Shown here: one piece after another, positions 1-11,661 of the stretch | Position numbering within the stretch: position 1 is the first letter of the stretch | Layout: the number at the start of each line of letters is the position of its first letter | Origin: Balaenoptera acutorostrata | Lineage: Eukaryota > Chordata > Mammalia > Artiodactyla > Balaenopteridae | Assembly (NCBI RefSeq): GCF_949987535.1 | Contig: NC_080075.1 | Coordinates: forward strand, 4,572,606-4,636,605 | Direction of reading: 5' to 3' | Length of the DNA stretch: 64,000 nt | Notes under the pieces: generated by a model | Database searches by the model: none | What the model was told of the DNA's origin: nothing | The model's input: the letters and a program-made list of their open reading frames with translations, nothing else | Made by a program: the position numbers and the translations under genes

Positions 1-225
1 GCCAGGCACTGTTCCCAGCAATTGACTATATTCTCCCTCATCAACCCCACAGCACTCTTCCGAGGTAGGTACTATTCTTATCCTCACTTTAAAGATGGGG
101 TAAGGGAGGGACACTGACAAGAAATAAGTGGCTCACAATAACAGTTAGTAAATAGTGGAACCAGCGTGTGCACTTAGATGGACGGTTTCCAAGTTTCCTG
201 GCTCTTAACCACCAGCAATGGGTCT
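1..225 (-). repeat. MIR SINE, antisense, truncated by window edge
   Basis: The stretch reads as an antisense MIR: a 'gccaggcactgttc' start, then 'gaggtaggtactatt', an 'aaagatgggg' core, and a 'ctggctcttaaccacc' end matching the tRNA-like head in reverse. Divergence is high, as expected of an element fixed before the placental radiation. No function is inferred. Confidence 0.85.
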
Positions 226-3064
226 GAAATCAAGAACCTAAATAGAGGCTAAAGGCGTGGATCCTTTGCCAGAACCCATTACCCCATCTGCCAGATAGAT
301 CTTGGGAAAGAGTCGCTAAGCTACATGGTAGAAGCTGGTTGTATTGAGTCTAAGCTGGGTTTGAGTGAGGCCATTTTTAAGTATTAGTGTTCAGCTGGTG
401 CAAAGTGTGCAAATCAATGTTATAGTAGTTTAAGCTTGAGCTTAACAGGCAAACATTATTCTGATACTGCTGTTCTCTAAGAGAGAGTAGTCTTTCTCTA
501 TTCTTTCATATGTACAAAATAATAATAATCATTTTAGAAAGCTGAGTGTGCAGAAGCTAAATCTACAGTTTATTTCTTTTTTAAGTAATCACTTTAAGTA
601 GGCTCTTGCAAACCACTTAGCCGAGGGGAGGTCCTAACACACTGATGTTATTGATAATGTGCTCATCTATTCTTGACTGACATCCTGTGTTGCTCTGTGC
701 CCCCAACTGCTGCTATGAGCATGCAATTTCCATTGACTTCGTAGAACTGCAAGCTGGTTGGCTTCTTGGAAGTAGAGAGGGAAAAGGCTAGAAAGGCTGA
801 CACAGAAGGAAAAGAATGCTGCAAATTTGATGAATAATAACAGTCCTATTTGGATGAAGGTGCCAGAAAATAGAAGCAAACAATCTTAAGATGGGTCAAG
901 GCTACTTTCTACAGAGAATGGCATGTAATGCTATCTGATGAGGGGAATGCATTTGTTTCTTTTCTCTTGTGCCTGCTAAGTTATGTAGGATTGAAGGGGT
1001 TGGAAGAATAGGGAAGTTACAGAGATGCAAGCTGAATAGCACCAGGAAGAGGGCACTGCACAATTCCAGAGGTTAGGATGTAGATTCTTCGGCCAAAAGC
1101 AGACAGTTTGCAATTGTGTATGCTTGCAAGGGAAATAATGGCTTTCCATTAGTCAGTATGAGTAACCCTGACAATATATGTTTGAAAGGCTTTTTTTAAA
1201 AAAATGCACTGGGATTATTTGTTAGGCTGAAACACTTAGAAAATCACTTTTAGTAATGTGGCATGGAGCAAATTAATGTGTGTTCATGTCCCTGTACCGT
1301 GTTTCTGATTTTTCTTTTTCTGTCTACGTGAGGCAAACCTAGCATTAATGTCCTGGTGCTTAGATGTTTAGGCACGGGGAGAAGGGAGTCCCAGCAGCTG
1401 GAGGAATATGGGTTTCAAACCAGTAAGATATTGAGCATGCAGTGGACCGAGCGATACTATTCAGACCAAGAGTGAACAGCATTAGTGGTTCACATCCTTT
1501 TTTTCTCAAAGTATCAGTGCTTTTTTTATTGATTGACCAGAAAGTTAACCTTTATTTACATTTATCATAAATATATGATAAATTTTTAATTTTTAAGTTA
1601 AATTTGTCTGTGAAAGATTTGGTATAAAGAAATGCTTAATTTTTAATCAAATAGATGAATAATTTTCTATATAATTTGGGTCATCAGTTTCATACTTAGA
1701 AATCCTTTGCTCATTCTAAAAATAGTTAAACCATTGTTTTTTCTTTGCAGTTTTAGTGCTAGTGATATTGATGGTGATGCTTTCATATTTTACACTCAAT
1801 CCTTCCATATATCTGAAATTCTATCCTCAACGATGTTTATTTAAAACTAAGATATTTAGATCACATTTAAAAATATATACTTGTTGAATTCAGTTAGCAA
1901 GAGTGTTGATCCAGTTTTTCATAGTGACTATCATCACCAAATTCAATCCAGGTAATATGCTTTAAAAAAAAAAACACACACAATCTGCACTGTTAAGTAT
2001 GTTTTCCCTGAGAGAGCCTTTAACCTTTTCAGACATTCTGTAAGAAACCCAATCTCTTTTAAACCCCAGAGAAATAACACAGAGCACTTAAAGATTACAA
2101 TTATTATGTGATATGTTATCACCAATATTTTTCGCCAGGTAGCTGTAGTTTTAAAAAACAAAACAGTGCTAAATGTTGGTCATCTTAGTGCTATTTTGTG
2201 AGCTATCCTCTGCACCCTGAAGATAAATTCTTAACTCTTGTCTGCCAGGTCACTGAGTACATTGTTGGTATCACCACTAACAACTAAAACAATAGCTCCT
2301 GCAATCAGAACAGTCCGGTACCCAGACTGCAAGCTCCCCCACTCCCAAATGCAATATTACACACAGAAGTAAGCACAGCCTTTGTCTTCGACAAGAATTG
2401 AATGAGCACAAGAAAAAGAAAAGATAGCAGAGAGTAAGAGCAACATTAGGCTTTCCCAGGTTCTAAAATAAAAGTCTCAAAACGTGTCCCTCACCTTAAA
2501 CTACCTCCTTCTGCACAGGAGGGGAATTAGATGTTTTATTGAGAACGGAAGTTTAACTTATAGAAAAATCACTGTCATTCCATCAATGGTCCTAATGGAG
2601 AATCGCTTATTCTAAGAACGTGGTTCACTCCACTTTTACATGAAACCCTTAATAAAGTATGGCTGTAACTTCTTTGAGGGAAGTCAACTGGGCCCACGTT
2701 GTCTATAATTACACCCTAAAATATCCTGTTACAGTCAGAAACAAGATTTAAATCCATATGAATAAAAAGTAGTTAGATGGGAATGACCTGAGGCTGTCCA
2801 TCACATAATCCACAGAGAGAAATCAAAAGTTTTACAGAGAAATCTCACATATAGCATTTGTGGATTATTGGACACATTTGTTCTTCAATTAATTATATAT
2901 TAAAATATACCTAGTTCTCTCTCACCAGTATGGATTTATCTATTCTCAACAAATGGTTTAGCTGTCAAAAATAAATGTTGCCATTCATTGTAAACAAAAG
3001 AAGAAAGGGAATTTTGGTGCGTATTACTGTAACAGCAAGAGCAATTATTATGTACCAGACTTTG
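226..3064. other. Unique AT-rich sequence, no gene seen
   Basis: I see no recognisable repeat or gene. Open frames are under 75 codons and look random. The part at 1500-1900 is strongly AT-rich, and an A-run followed by a short CA run lies near 1962-1982. Confidence 0.5.
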
Positions 3065-3072
3065 GACTAGAA

Positions 3073-3305
3073 CAGGTGTCCCCAACCCCCGGGCTGTGGA
3101 CCAGTACCGGTCCGTGGTCTGTTAGGAACCAGGCTGCACAGCGGGAGGTGAGTGGCAGGCATGAGCGAAGCTTCATCTGCCGCTCTCCATCGCTCCCCAT
3201 TGCTCATATTACCGCCTGAACCATATCCCCTCCCCAACCTCGGTCCATGAAAAAATTGTCTTCCAGGAAACCGGTCCCTGGTGCCAAAAATGTTGGGGAC
3301 CGCTG
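3073..3305. mobile_element. Short hAT-type nonautonomous DNA transposon
   Basis: The element has terminal inverted repeats: 'caggtgtccccaac' at the left, and 'gttggggaccgctg' at the right, whose reverse complement is 'cagcggtccccaac'. It is flanked by an imperfect 8-bp duplication, gactagaa at 3065-3072 and gacgagaa at 3306-3313. TIRs starting CAG with 8-bp duplications are the hallmark of hAT transposons. Internally it carries the familiar 'ggaaaccggtccctggtgcc' sequence of an abundant mammalian family whose name I cannot assign with certainty. At 233 bp it encodes nothing and looks internally deleted. Confidence 0.8.
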
Positions 3306-3313
3306 GACGAGAA

Positions 3314-4150
3314 GATTCTTTCGCACCTCTGGATGTCTACCAGCAAACCAGGTGTGCAGCTTTCCTTACACGATTCTTCCATTACAATGCTCATCACTCT
3401 GGCGTGTGAAAACACTCTGTATTTAACTTCTCACTGTATTGAACACATGTGTCTAGTGTGTGGATGAGTTAGTAAATCTCAGATATCGGTTACCTGTGCT
3501 TTAGTGATAGAAAGCAGCCAATCCTGGAATTAAGTCATTCCTAAAGGCTCTTTGAAGACAGTCACTTTGCGAAAGAGGTGAATGGCTATGGCAGATGAGG
3601 GGACAATAGCCCGCCATGTCGGCACGAAGTTCCAGAATGGAACTGTTCTCACATGAAATAGCCATAGAAGAGAATCATTTGTCTCCCTAGTCATTACGCT
3701 CAGAGGCACACCAGCTGAGGAAACTGCGGCAAACTGTTAGGAGGAGGAGAAGGAAAACGTGATTTAGTTCATATTTTTTTCCATGAACATGTTTCCCCGG
3801 AAAGGTATTCAATGGTACACACATGGATGTCACAGATATGGGCAGATGTACAATTGCATTGGAATATCTGGTCGCCCTATGTGAATGGGCTGTGGTTTTG
3901 ATCCAGAGGCCCCCAGTGAAGATGCAGATGTGGATAAAGGAATACTCTGCAGACACACTGGCTAAAATGCAGGTCTCTAGGAGAACGCTCGACTGCTTCC
4001 CTCTGCAGCTCTCCTGGATTCAGGAGCACAGAGATTCTCTGCTTGACCAAACTCTTCTCAGGCACTTCTGAACTCTCTTCTCAAAGAGGCCCTGTCTGGG
4101 GGACTTCCATGCTCATCTCTGTGTTGTCCAATTTTAGCAAGAATCCTGCT
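3314..4150. other. Unique sequence, no gene seen
   Basis: No repeat is recognised. Overlapping frames on both strands at 3690-4070 (up to 89 codons) show no family signature and are best treated as chance. Confidence 0.45.
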
Positions 4151-4159
4151 CCGTCAGTT

Positions 4160-4465
4160 TACCAGAATCTCCCATCCTTGTTCTCTGGTCATCCTTGATA
4201 TTTGATCAGGTTTCTCCTCCACCCTCCTTATCCCTGGTGTTTCTTCCCAATAATTTTCCATCCACTGACACCACCCCCCAAACACACACACACATGTCCT
4301 GCTCCTTAGGTATAAGTTCCCACTTTTCCTTGTATTTGGAATTGAACCCTATCTCTCTCTCCTACTGCAAAACCCCATTGCACTGGTTCCTCTTTGTCTC
4401 ATGATAGCTCCCTTTGAATAAAGTTTGCTGCCTATCTTTTTTCAAGAAATCTTTTTAACAGGGGA
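4160..4465 (+). repeat. Possible ancient LTR 3' part (unassigned)
   Basis: A pyrimidine-rich stretch leads to 'tttgaataaagtttgctgcc', which has the layout of an LTR R/U5 region: an AATAAA polyadenylation signal followed by a short T-rich tail. The family is not recognised and no boundary duplication is visible. It could instead be unique sequence with a chance AATAAA. A short CA run lies at 4281-4294. Confidence 0.35.
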
Positions 4466-5420
4466 ATGAATTTGACAGAATCAACCAAATTACTGAACAC
4501 CCACTCTCCCACCCGCCCCCATGATAAAGGACTTTCTGAAAAGTAGCGGGCAAAGATACTTCTCATCTGTGAAGCCTCTGCAGCTTGCAAGCAGGTGTTG
4601 GAAGTGGCTGGATGGTACCAAACTGAGCTCATATTCTGGACCTTGGCCCAATAAATAAGCACTTTCATATATAAGCATATATATAAAGAGATTCTGAGCC
4701 CACTAAACTTAACTCTTTTACTTTTTCCCTGCTTATTTTCTTTGCATAGTTGAGACCTAAAAGATACACATGCCAACACCACCAAGGTCTGAATCGTCCT
4801 TTTCCTGTTAGTGCCCTGTGAGTACAGAGACTAGAATAATCTTCATAAGCTGCAGTGCAGATGTACCAGATTTGTCTGCCAAATGTCACACGAAAGCAAA
4901 GGAATTTGAGAGGATGGGTTGTCAGCAAGTAGGGGCAATGACTTATTTATTCACTTGGAAACTCCCAGAGAGTTTTCTGGATCAGTGAAAACAAGCCAAG
5001 ATCGGTTTACCAACATGTTCTTAAAGGTCACAGATGATTTTGAGGGCTTGTGCTGAAATGAATGTGCTTGGTAATCAAAAGTGCATAAAATATTTGTTTC
5101 AAATCAGTTCTCATAAGTCACCACTCACCCAGGTGGAGATTAATAAGTATAGGGCCATTTAGTGAGTCCTGCTGTATGCAGAGAACATGTATAAGGAGGA
5201 ACCTATACCAGATCGCTCGTGAGGAAGAATTGAATAATAAAGGGCTGGAAGGAAGCTTGTTGTAAGTGGACCCTGACATGAACAATGCAATAGAAACGGG
5301 AAATCAGAAGACATGCCTAGGAAGAAGGAAGCCCATCCTAGGGCATGGAGACCAGGGAGAGAGGCTGGGGTGAAGCTGAAGCCACAGGTTAAGACAAGCT
5401 GGTGCTCAAGCTGGCTTCAG
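4466..5420. other. Unique sequence, no gene seen
   Basis: Open frames here, including a 117-codon minus-strand frame at 4432-4785, have no recognisable domain and uneven composition. I take them as chance. Confidence 0.45.
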
Positions 5421-5424
5421 AGTT

Positions 5425-5640
5425 ACTGAGTATTTGTTCTAACACTTATTAGCTTTGTCATAAGGAGACAATATTATTTAGACACTCTAGGACTCAGTTT
5501 ACCTATCTGTGGGAAAATCAAAATATTATACTAGACTTATTTCACAAGTTTGTTTTAAAGATTAAATGTAGAGCTACATATGAAGCACTTTGCGTAGCTC
5601 CTGTAGCATAGCAAACGTACCCCAAGCAAGCCAGGGTTAT
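5425..5640 (+). repeat. MIR SINE, sense
   Basis: The order of segments matches MIR: 'acacttattagctttg', 'actcagtttacctatctgtgg', 'aagattaaatg', then 'gaagcactttgcgtag'. It is diverged and lacks the tRNA head. Confidence 0.75.
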
Positions 5641-5784
5641 TAAGTGTTTTCTAATTAGAAAAGGTGATTCACATTTGGAATAGCACTGTTTCCTAACTCT
5701 AAAAATTTCCTCTTGTGATTCCCTCTATCTGGAGAATAGAGCTTCAACATATAATTTTCAGGGGGACACAATTCAGTCCAAGAT

Positions 5785-6695
5785 ATTGTCTTAACCCTGT
5801 TTGTTTGTCCACCTTTGCAAATATTTTTTGGCCATATTTTTGGGGGATTATTTTTGGGTTCTCTACTCTCTTATCAGTGATCTATGTTTCTATCCTACTG
5901 ATAATACCGCACTACTTTGGCTACTATCGCTATATAATAGCCCTTCGTATCTAAACAATGATTTCTCCCACTTTATTCTTCTTTTTCAAGATTGTTGGAA
6001 CTACCTTAGGGTCTGTTCATTTCCATATTAATTTTAGAATGAGCTTGTTATGTCTACAAATATCTTGCTGGGATTTTGATAGAAATTGCATTAAATCCAT
6101 AGATCAATTTGGGAAGGACTGACATCTTTACTACTTGAATCTTCTAACCCACGAACACATCGTATGTCTTCATTTATTTAGGTGTTCTTTGATCCCTCTC
6201 TCAACATTTTGTAATTTTCAGTGTACAGATCATGTACATATTTTGTTAAGTTTATATCTGGCATTTAATTTTCCTTGGAGTGTTTATAAATGGTAGTATG
6301 CTTTTAATTTTGCTTTCTATATGTTGATTTTTAGTATATAGACATGTGATTGAATTTTGTGAGCTGATCTGGTCCTGAGATGTCACTGAAGTTACTGATT
6401 AGCTCTGGAAGGGTTTTTGCTTATTTTTTGTTTATTTGGGTATTTTTTGTTTGTTTCTTTTTCAGATTCCTTGGGATTTTTATGTAAACAATTATGTCAT
6501 CTTCAAATAGGAACAGTTTTATATCTTTATTTCTAATCTGAATGCCTTTTGTTTCTTTTTCTTGCCTTATTGCAGTGGCTAGAACTTCTAGTACTATGTT
6601 AAATAAGAGTAGTTAGAGTGTGTGTACTTGCCTGGTTCCCAATCTGAGAGGCAAAGTCTTTCAGCATTAAGTAGGATGTTACGTGTAGAGATCAC
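5785..6695 (-). mobile_element. L1 LINE fragment, ORF2 reverse-transcriptase region, antisense
   Basis: The plus strand reads as the reverse complement of L1 ORF2. Landmarks in order are 'ttgctgggattttgatagaaattgcattaaat', 'gaatgccttttgtttctttttcttgcc' and 'actatgttaaataagagtag', all well known from mammalian L1. Many indels and stops break the frame, so it is an old dead copy. The segment stops abruptly near 6695, where sequence of another type begins. The orientation puts the L1 3' side at the low coordinate. Confidence 0.85.
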
Positions 6696-7368
6696 TCCTC
6701 ACCGGGCTCTGCTGATACCAGAGGGGCAGGGAGGAGAACTGACTAGCCCTGCTTCCAACCACCTTGTTAAGTCTCCTTGGTGCTAGGTGGGGATGGAGGT
6801 TCAGCCTGAGGCTAGATCCTGCTACCACTATGCTGGCAGGGGAATCTGAGCACGCTTCGTTTTGCAGGATGGGGTGGGGGCATGAAAGGTCAGCTCTCTG
6901 CTGGGCCCCACCAACACTTCCAGGTGAGGGGAGAGGAGCTCACTACCAGTTTCTAGAGGAGTGCAGCGAGGGTATAGCTTTCACAGGTATTTGGACGATA
7001 TAGGGGGGGAGGGGGAGAGGGGTATTTCCAAAAAGGTCTTCTGTTGATAGGTCACCCTTTCTCAGTCCTTTGGTTAGGAGAAACAGGCTTTTCTTTGGGG
7101 TTTTGTTTTTTGGGGGGTTTTTGGTCAGTGCCTATTGGTGATTCTGGATGGAGGCTCCTGCTGGGCATGTAGGGTACTGTCCAGGATATATAAGAACAAA
7201 AAGGAAACTCAGCACAAGCCACTCCGCAACTCATGTCCCAGAGACCCTACACAGTCCACCTTCTACTTTCCATCATCTTTCAGAGTCTTTTTTGTTTGTT
7301 TGGTGTGTTACGTCCAGCATTTTTATTTGTAAAAAGGAGAATTACAGGCTACACTGTTTTGCTGCAAT
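6696..7368. other. G-rich unassigned sequence next to an L1
   Basis: The base composition changes sharply from AT-rich L1 to G-rich ('aggatggggtggggg', 'gggggagggggagagggg'). It may be another part of an old L1 insertion or an unrelated old repeat; I could not assign it. Frames of up to 132 codons at 7148-7546 run into the following L2 and are not genes. Confidence 0.4.
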
Positions 7369-7369
7369 G

Positions 7370-7830
7370 GGAGATTCTTGCCAGTGTCCTTTTAACATGC
7401 GGCTTCCTCCTGCCTCTCCAATCTCACCCCCTGCGATGCTTCGTCTCACTCATCTCCTCCTGGCCACAGTGTCCTCCTCACTCTTGCTCCAACATGTGAG
7501 GAAGCCCCACCTCAGGGCCTTTGCAGCTGCTGCTTCCTCTGCCTAGAGCCATGTCCCTCTAGATACTCACATGTCCTCTGCTCTCTGTTCAAGTAGTCTC
7601 TTCCATATAAGGTCCTCTCTAAGGAACCTTCATATAATAGCAAGCTTCATCCCAGTGTCTGGGGCCCGCACTGCCATGCTTTATTTGGATTCATAGCAAT
7701 CATCACTACTGGACGTGCTATGTCCTTACCTGTTTATTATCTGTCTCCTGTACTAGATGAAGGGCAAGGACCTTGTGTCTGTTAGTTCCCTCAATAATAT
7801 GAGTCCAGTGAATGAATAAATGAGATAGAA
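7370..7830 (+). repeat. L2 LINE 3' end, sense
   Basis: Characteristic L2 text appears in order: 'gaagccccacctcagggcctttgcagctgctg', 'cctctgcctagagc', 'tgtttattatctgtctcc', 'gaagggcaaggaccttgtgtctg' and a 'gtgaatgaataaatg' tail. These are the last few hundred bases of L2 without coding capacity. Confidence 0.9.
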
Positions 7831-8740
7831 ATTATCTTTCCCATTTTCAAATGACAAACGAAAGTAGAAACTGAAGTGTAGAGAGATTAATTGACCTGTA
7901 TGAGATTAGCTTCTTGGGGGAAGAACACTGCCTTGCACACATAGAGAGTAAGATTCTTTCCTCATTCCTGCTCCTCAGATATCAGTTAATTGACTGGACA
8001 ATCACAAGCTGAGTGTGTTTAAAATGTCGCCCTGACAGCTGTGCAGGGTGTGTCCAACGCCCATGGCTCCCACGGACAGCAAAATCCTGTGTAGACCTCC
8101 ACCTACCGAAGCCATCCTAGAAAAACCTTTTGAGAAAGCATTTGCCTGGGGAAATTCACGCCATTTCCCAGGCACGCATTTGACTGTTTAATGTCAATAC
8201 TCAAGGATCTACGTGCTACATAATATTCATTACTTTATAATTATATTTCAATTTCAAAAATGTTCATTCTATTTGTTTTCAGGGAATCTCTTTTGAAACT
8301 TGTCAAGTAATTAGTTGATCAGCTTACCTTTCAGCATCAAGTGGTATTTTATCTTAATCTAAGATGTCTTTAATAACAAGGTATCAGTGATGTGATAATT
8401 CAATTCAGAAGGCTCCAGAGACTGACTTACATTATATTTGTCATACAAAAGCAGAGACTTACTCAAGTGGAATGTGAATATCTGTGTTCAGTTATATTTA
8501 GCACTGTGAATAAACTATGCCTTGAAGAGATAACAAGTACTTCTAAACATAATATGTATAGTATATGAAAGTAAAGGGTGTAATATTTGTTTAATATAAT
8601 AATACAACTATTTCATGATATAGGTCCTTTTTGCCTTATGTTTTGAAGATTTAGAGCCAAATCTAATTTAGTAATCAATTCATTTCAGGTGTCTGCAAGA
8701 ACCACATCTTCTGCACCTTTTTAAATGGACTTTACACTTT
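7831..8740. other. Unique sequence, no gene seen
   Basis: AT-rich, particularly from 8220 to 8700. I recognise no repeat or gene. Confidence 0.5.
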
Positions 8741-8935
8741 TATTCTCTCCTCCCAACCTCTTCCTCTTCCCTCCCTCCCTCCTTTTTTCCTTTTTCTTTC
8801 TTTTTCTTTCTTCCTTCCTTCCTTCCTTCTTTCCTTCTTTCTTTCTTTCTTTTCTTTCTCCCTTCCTTCCTACCTTCCTTCCTTCCTTTCTTTCTTTTTC
8901 TCTTTCTTTTCTCCCTTCCTTCATCCTCTTAAACT
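8741..8935. repeat. Polypyrimidine microsatellite (TTCC/TTTC)n
   Basis: About 195 bases are almost pure C/T on the plus strand, built of drifting TTCC, TTTC and CCTT units. Frames of 108-111 codons on both strands across it are low-complexity artefacts (poly Ser/Phe/Leu or Lys/Glu/Arg). Such purine-pyrimidine mirror tracts are known to be able to form triplex DNA. Confidence 0.95.
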
Positions 8936-8977
8936 CCTCAAACATCTTAAAACATTTTAAATCTTTCTTTAACTCTT

Positions 8978-9339
8978 TTTTAAACTTTTTCTCCTTTTTT
9001 TTTTTTTCTTTGGCTGCATTGGGTCTTTGTGGCACATGGGATCTTTGTTGAGGCACGCAGGATCTTTTCGTTATGGCTCGCGGTCGGCTCAGGCTTCTCT
9101 CTAGGTGTGGTGTGCAGGTTTTCTCTCTCTAGTTGTGGCGTGCGAGCTCCGGCGCACATGGGCTCTGTAGTTTGTAACATGCAGGCTCTCTCGTTGAGGC
9201 ACCCAAGCTCAATAGTTGTGGCACGTGGGCTTAGTTGCCCCGCAGCATGTGGGATCTTAGTTCCCTGACCAGGGATCGAACCTGCGTCACCTGCATTGGA
9301 AGGTGGATTCTTTACCACTGGACCACCAGGGAAGTCCCT
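8978..9339 (-). mobile_element. CHR-family SINE, long form, antisense
   Basis: In reverse the element starts with the diagnostic 'gggacttccctggtggtcc' head and carries a pol III B box in 'ggttcgatccctggtcaggg' form (reverse complement visible near 9265-9290). It ends in a poly-A tail, seen as a T run at 8995-9008. A duplication ctttaactctt occurs at 8967-8977 and 9340-9350. CHR SINEs derive from tRNA-Glu and are restricted to whales, hippos and ruminants. Confidence 0.92.
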
Positions 9340-9350
9340 CTTTAACTCTT

Positions 9351-9884
9351 AAATTCCTCCAATGCATCATTTTTCATATATAATATGCTTATTATACTTT
9401 GAAATAAATGTTATAAATGTAATTAAAAATCGGCTCTACCAAACAATCTGATTTCTCTACAGAAACCTAATTCGACCTTGTAGGTTTTAAGGGTTGAATG
9501 AACTCTCTCATATCTTGCATTGGTATTTGGGGTACCAAGAAATAAAACTATCTGATAAACCTACCTCCTTTATTTTAGAGAGCCCATGCAGGTGTGCAAT
9601 ATATGCTAAAATATAATGATTACTTAGCTTGTTTGTTCCATCCAGAATGTTTGGGATATTCTCTTAGTGTTCATCTTTTGGGGAGTGTGGAACAAGTATT
9701 TGGACAGGTATTAGGTGTTTAGTTATAATCCCCCATCATAATTGAAATGTGGGATTTGAAAATTATTGTCCTAGTATTAGGACTATTTCTTACGAGTGGT
9801 AAGCAACAGAGACTTCCAAGAAATTGTACAAAACACAGGAAAAGAGTGATGCTCAGAGACAGAAACACCTGAATATGCAGACCG
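9351..9884. other. Unique AT-rich sequence
   Basis: No recognisable repeat or gene. Confidence 0.45.
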
Positions 9885-10115
9885 TAAATCTAGAATCCTG
9901 GGTTCCACTCCCAGCACCCTCACTCACTACATTCGGATCTTATACAAGTTAGTTATTTGTGCAAGGTTTCCCTGTGTGTAACACGAAAAGCATAACATCA
10001 CCTGCTTCATGGGATTGGTACGAGGTTTAAATGTGTTAATCTTCAAAATGCACCCGGAACAGTGTCTGGCACATAAGTGTTAGCTGTTACTATTTCTGAG
10101 TAGAAGTTGACCTTA
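9885..10115 (+). repeat. MIR SINE, sense
   Basis: A recognisable order of MIR segments: 'cctgggttccactcccagc', 'aagttagttatttgtgcaag', 'gaggtttaaatgtgttaat', then 'aacagtgtctggcacataag'. Near full length. Confidence 0.88.
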
Positions 10116-11655
10116 TAAGGCAGTAGCATCTATGGGCCAGGAGACCTCAGTTACATCACCCTACAAGCAGGTCCCCCAATGGCACAACAGAACAAGAATC
10201 AGAAGCTACTGAATATGGTTAAAGGAGGGCATGATCTCACCACTGTATCATTTTTAAGTAACTGTACTGATTCTGAATCTGTGTCTTGTTCATTTCCTTA
10301 TTGAGTCTTATCAGGAATGCTCTTACTTATGTATTCATTCAAAACATATTTATTCTCCTGTATGTAGGAGAACAAATAAATAGAATAAATAAACCTACAG
10401 GAATTCTCCTGTAGGTTCTGTGGGAAAATCCAAGATGTAATAGATTCTACCTACAAAGGTGTATGGCTAGTATCATAAGAAAAAGTAGAAAATTAGAAAG
10501 ATGGATGGCTAGATAAACGATAGATAGATGCATACATACATACATACATACATAAATGCAAAGGTGATAAATAAAGGTCAAGCCTAAGACATAAAGATCA
10601 GATCTTCATCTATCTACCTATCAGCTCCCCCCAAGACAAGGATTTTACCGCCCCTTGCCCTACCTCTTGGGAAGTTCTTAGAAATATCTATTTATTTTTG
10701 TTGATGATTGATCAATGTTCACCTTTGATATTTCTAATTGTCTATTTATGGTTAGCTAAACCCACCAAGCTGTTTGCTTCTCTGCGGACAGATTTTGCTA
10801 AATCGATGCTCAGATTCTGCCAGCAACGTGGAGCAGGCATGTCTTTGCTTTTGCAAACACTCTGACGCCCTCCAGCCCCTCACAGTTGGATTGTTTCTGG
10901 GATTAGTGGCCGGCCAAGGCCCACCGTGTCCACCCAAATCACACCCCCTCCCAGTTTCACCCCTGCTGGGCTTCAGACCACAGGCAGGAATTGCCTGGGT
11001 TGCTAACCCATGCTGCACTAAGGGCCTTGGTTAGTGATATGTGGATTGTTAGAGATCCTGGCTTGCTGGAGACGTTTTGTTTACGGGGTGGGTGGGAGCG
11101 GGGAAGGGAACCTTGCCAGCAGCTATATTTGCCACTTTTGCCTAACGTTTCGGTGGACGAAACTTCCCTTGCAGCTTTCTCCCAGCACAGTTCATCCCTG
11201 TGCCCTCTTCTCCCTTTTATCTCCTTGCCCTGATGTCTGCTGTCCCCAGGACCCGCCTGTTTCCACCCTCTTGGGTTGGGTGCTGCCTTCAGCTTCTTTC
11301 TTTCTTTGTAACTCTTAATGATCTTTTCTCTGTGACTCTCATCCTCAATTATGTTCTCAAAAGGCAAAGTCTGTGCATATGTACACAACTGGGGGACTGT
11401 CTTCTCCTTGTTTTTCTTATGATTGTGCCTGTGAATAAAACCCTGAAATTATCAATTGGATAATAGAGCCATGCCGCTCTTCCAAATGGTTGAGTTAAAT
11501 TGGCTGTGGCTTCAAGTAGTATTATCATTAATAATAACAGTAATAACCCTTCCATCAGTCGAATATTTACTAGCACAAAATAGCATGGTAGCCCCCAACT
11601 CGGGCTGTATCCAGGGGATTGCTGGCTGGACAGAATCCTCTAGAAAGGGGATGCC
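10116..11655. other. Mostly unique sequence with tetranucleotide repeat and hairpins
   Basis: A GATA/CATA repeat lies at about 10519-10555, and inverted repeats lie near 10352-10417. From 10750 to 11030 the sequence is repeat-free and GC-balanced, including 'ggccggccaaggcccacc'. Frames of up to 143 codons are overlapping on both strands without domains. I see no exon structure. Confidence 0.45.
10392..10417. repeat. Perfect 11-bp inverted repeat, 4-nt loop
   Basis: Arms aacctacagga (10392-10402) and tcctgtaggtt (10407-10417) are perfect complements around 'attc'. A weaker inverted repeat of 7-bp arms, ttctcct/aggagaa, lies about 40 bp upstream at 10352-10371 and shares the 'attctcctgta' core. 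Confidence 0.9.
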
Positions 11656-11661
11656 TGGAGG

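Noticed and set aside
8741..8935. CRISPR-like or tandem array
   Set aside because: It is drifting tetranucleotide microsatellite sequence without spacer structure, in a mammalian genome.
8721..9056. Lys/Glu/Arg-rich 111-codon frame resembling a charged coiled coil
   Set aside because: It is the translation of the polypyrimidine microsatellite.
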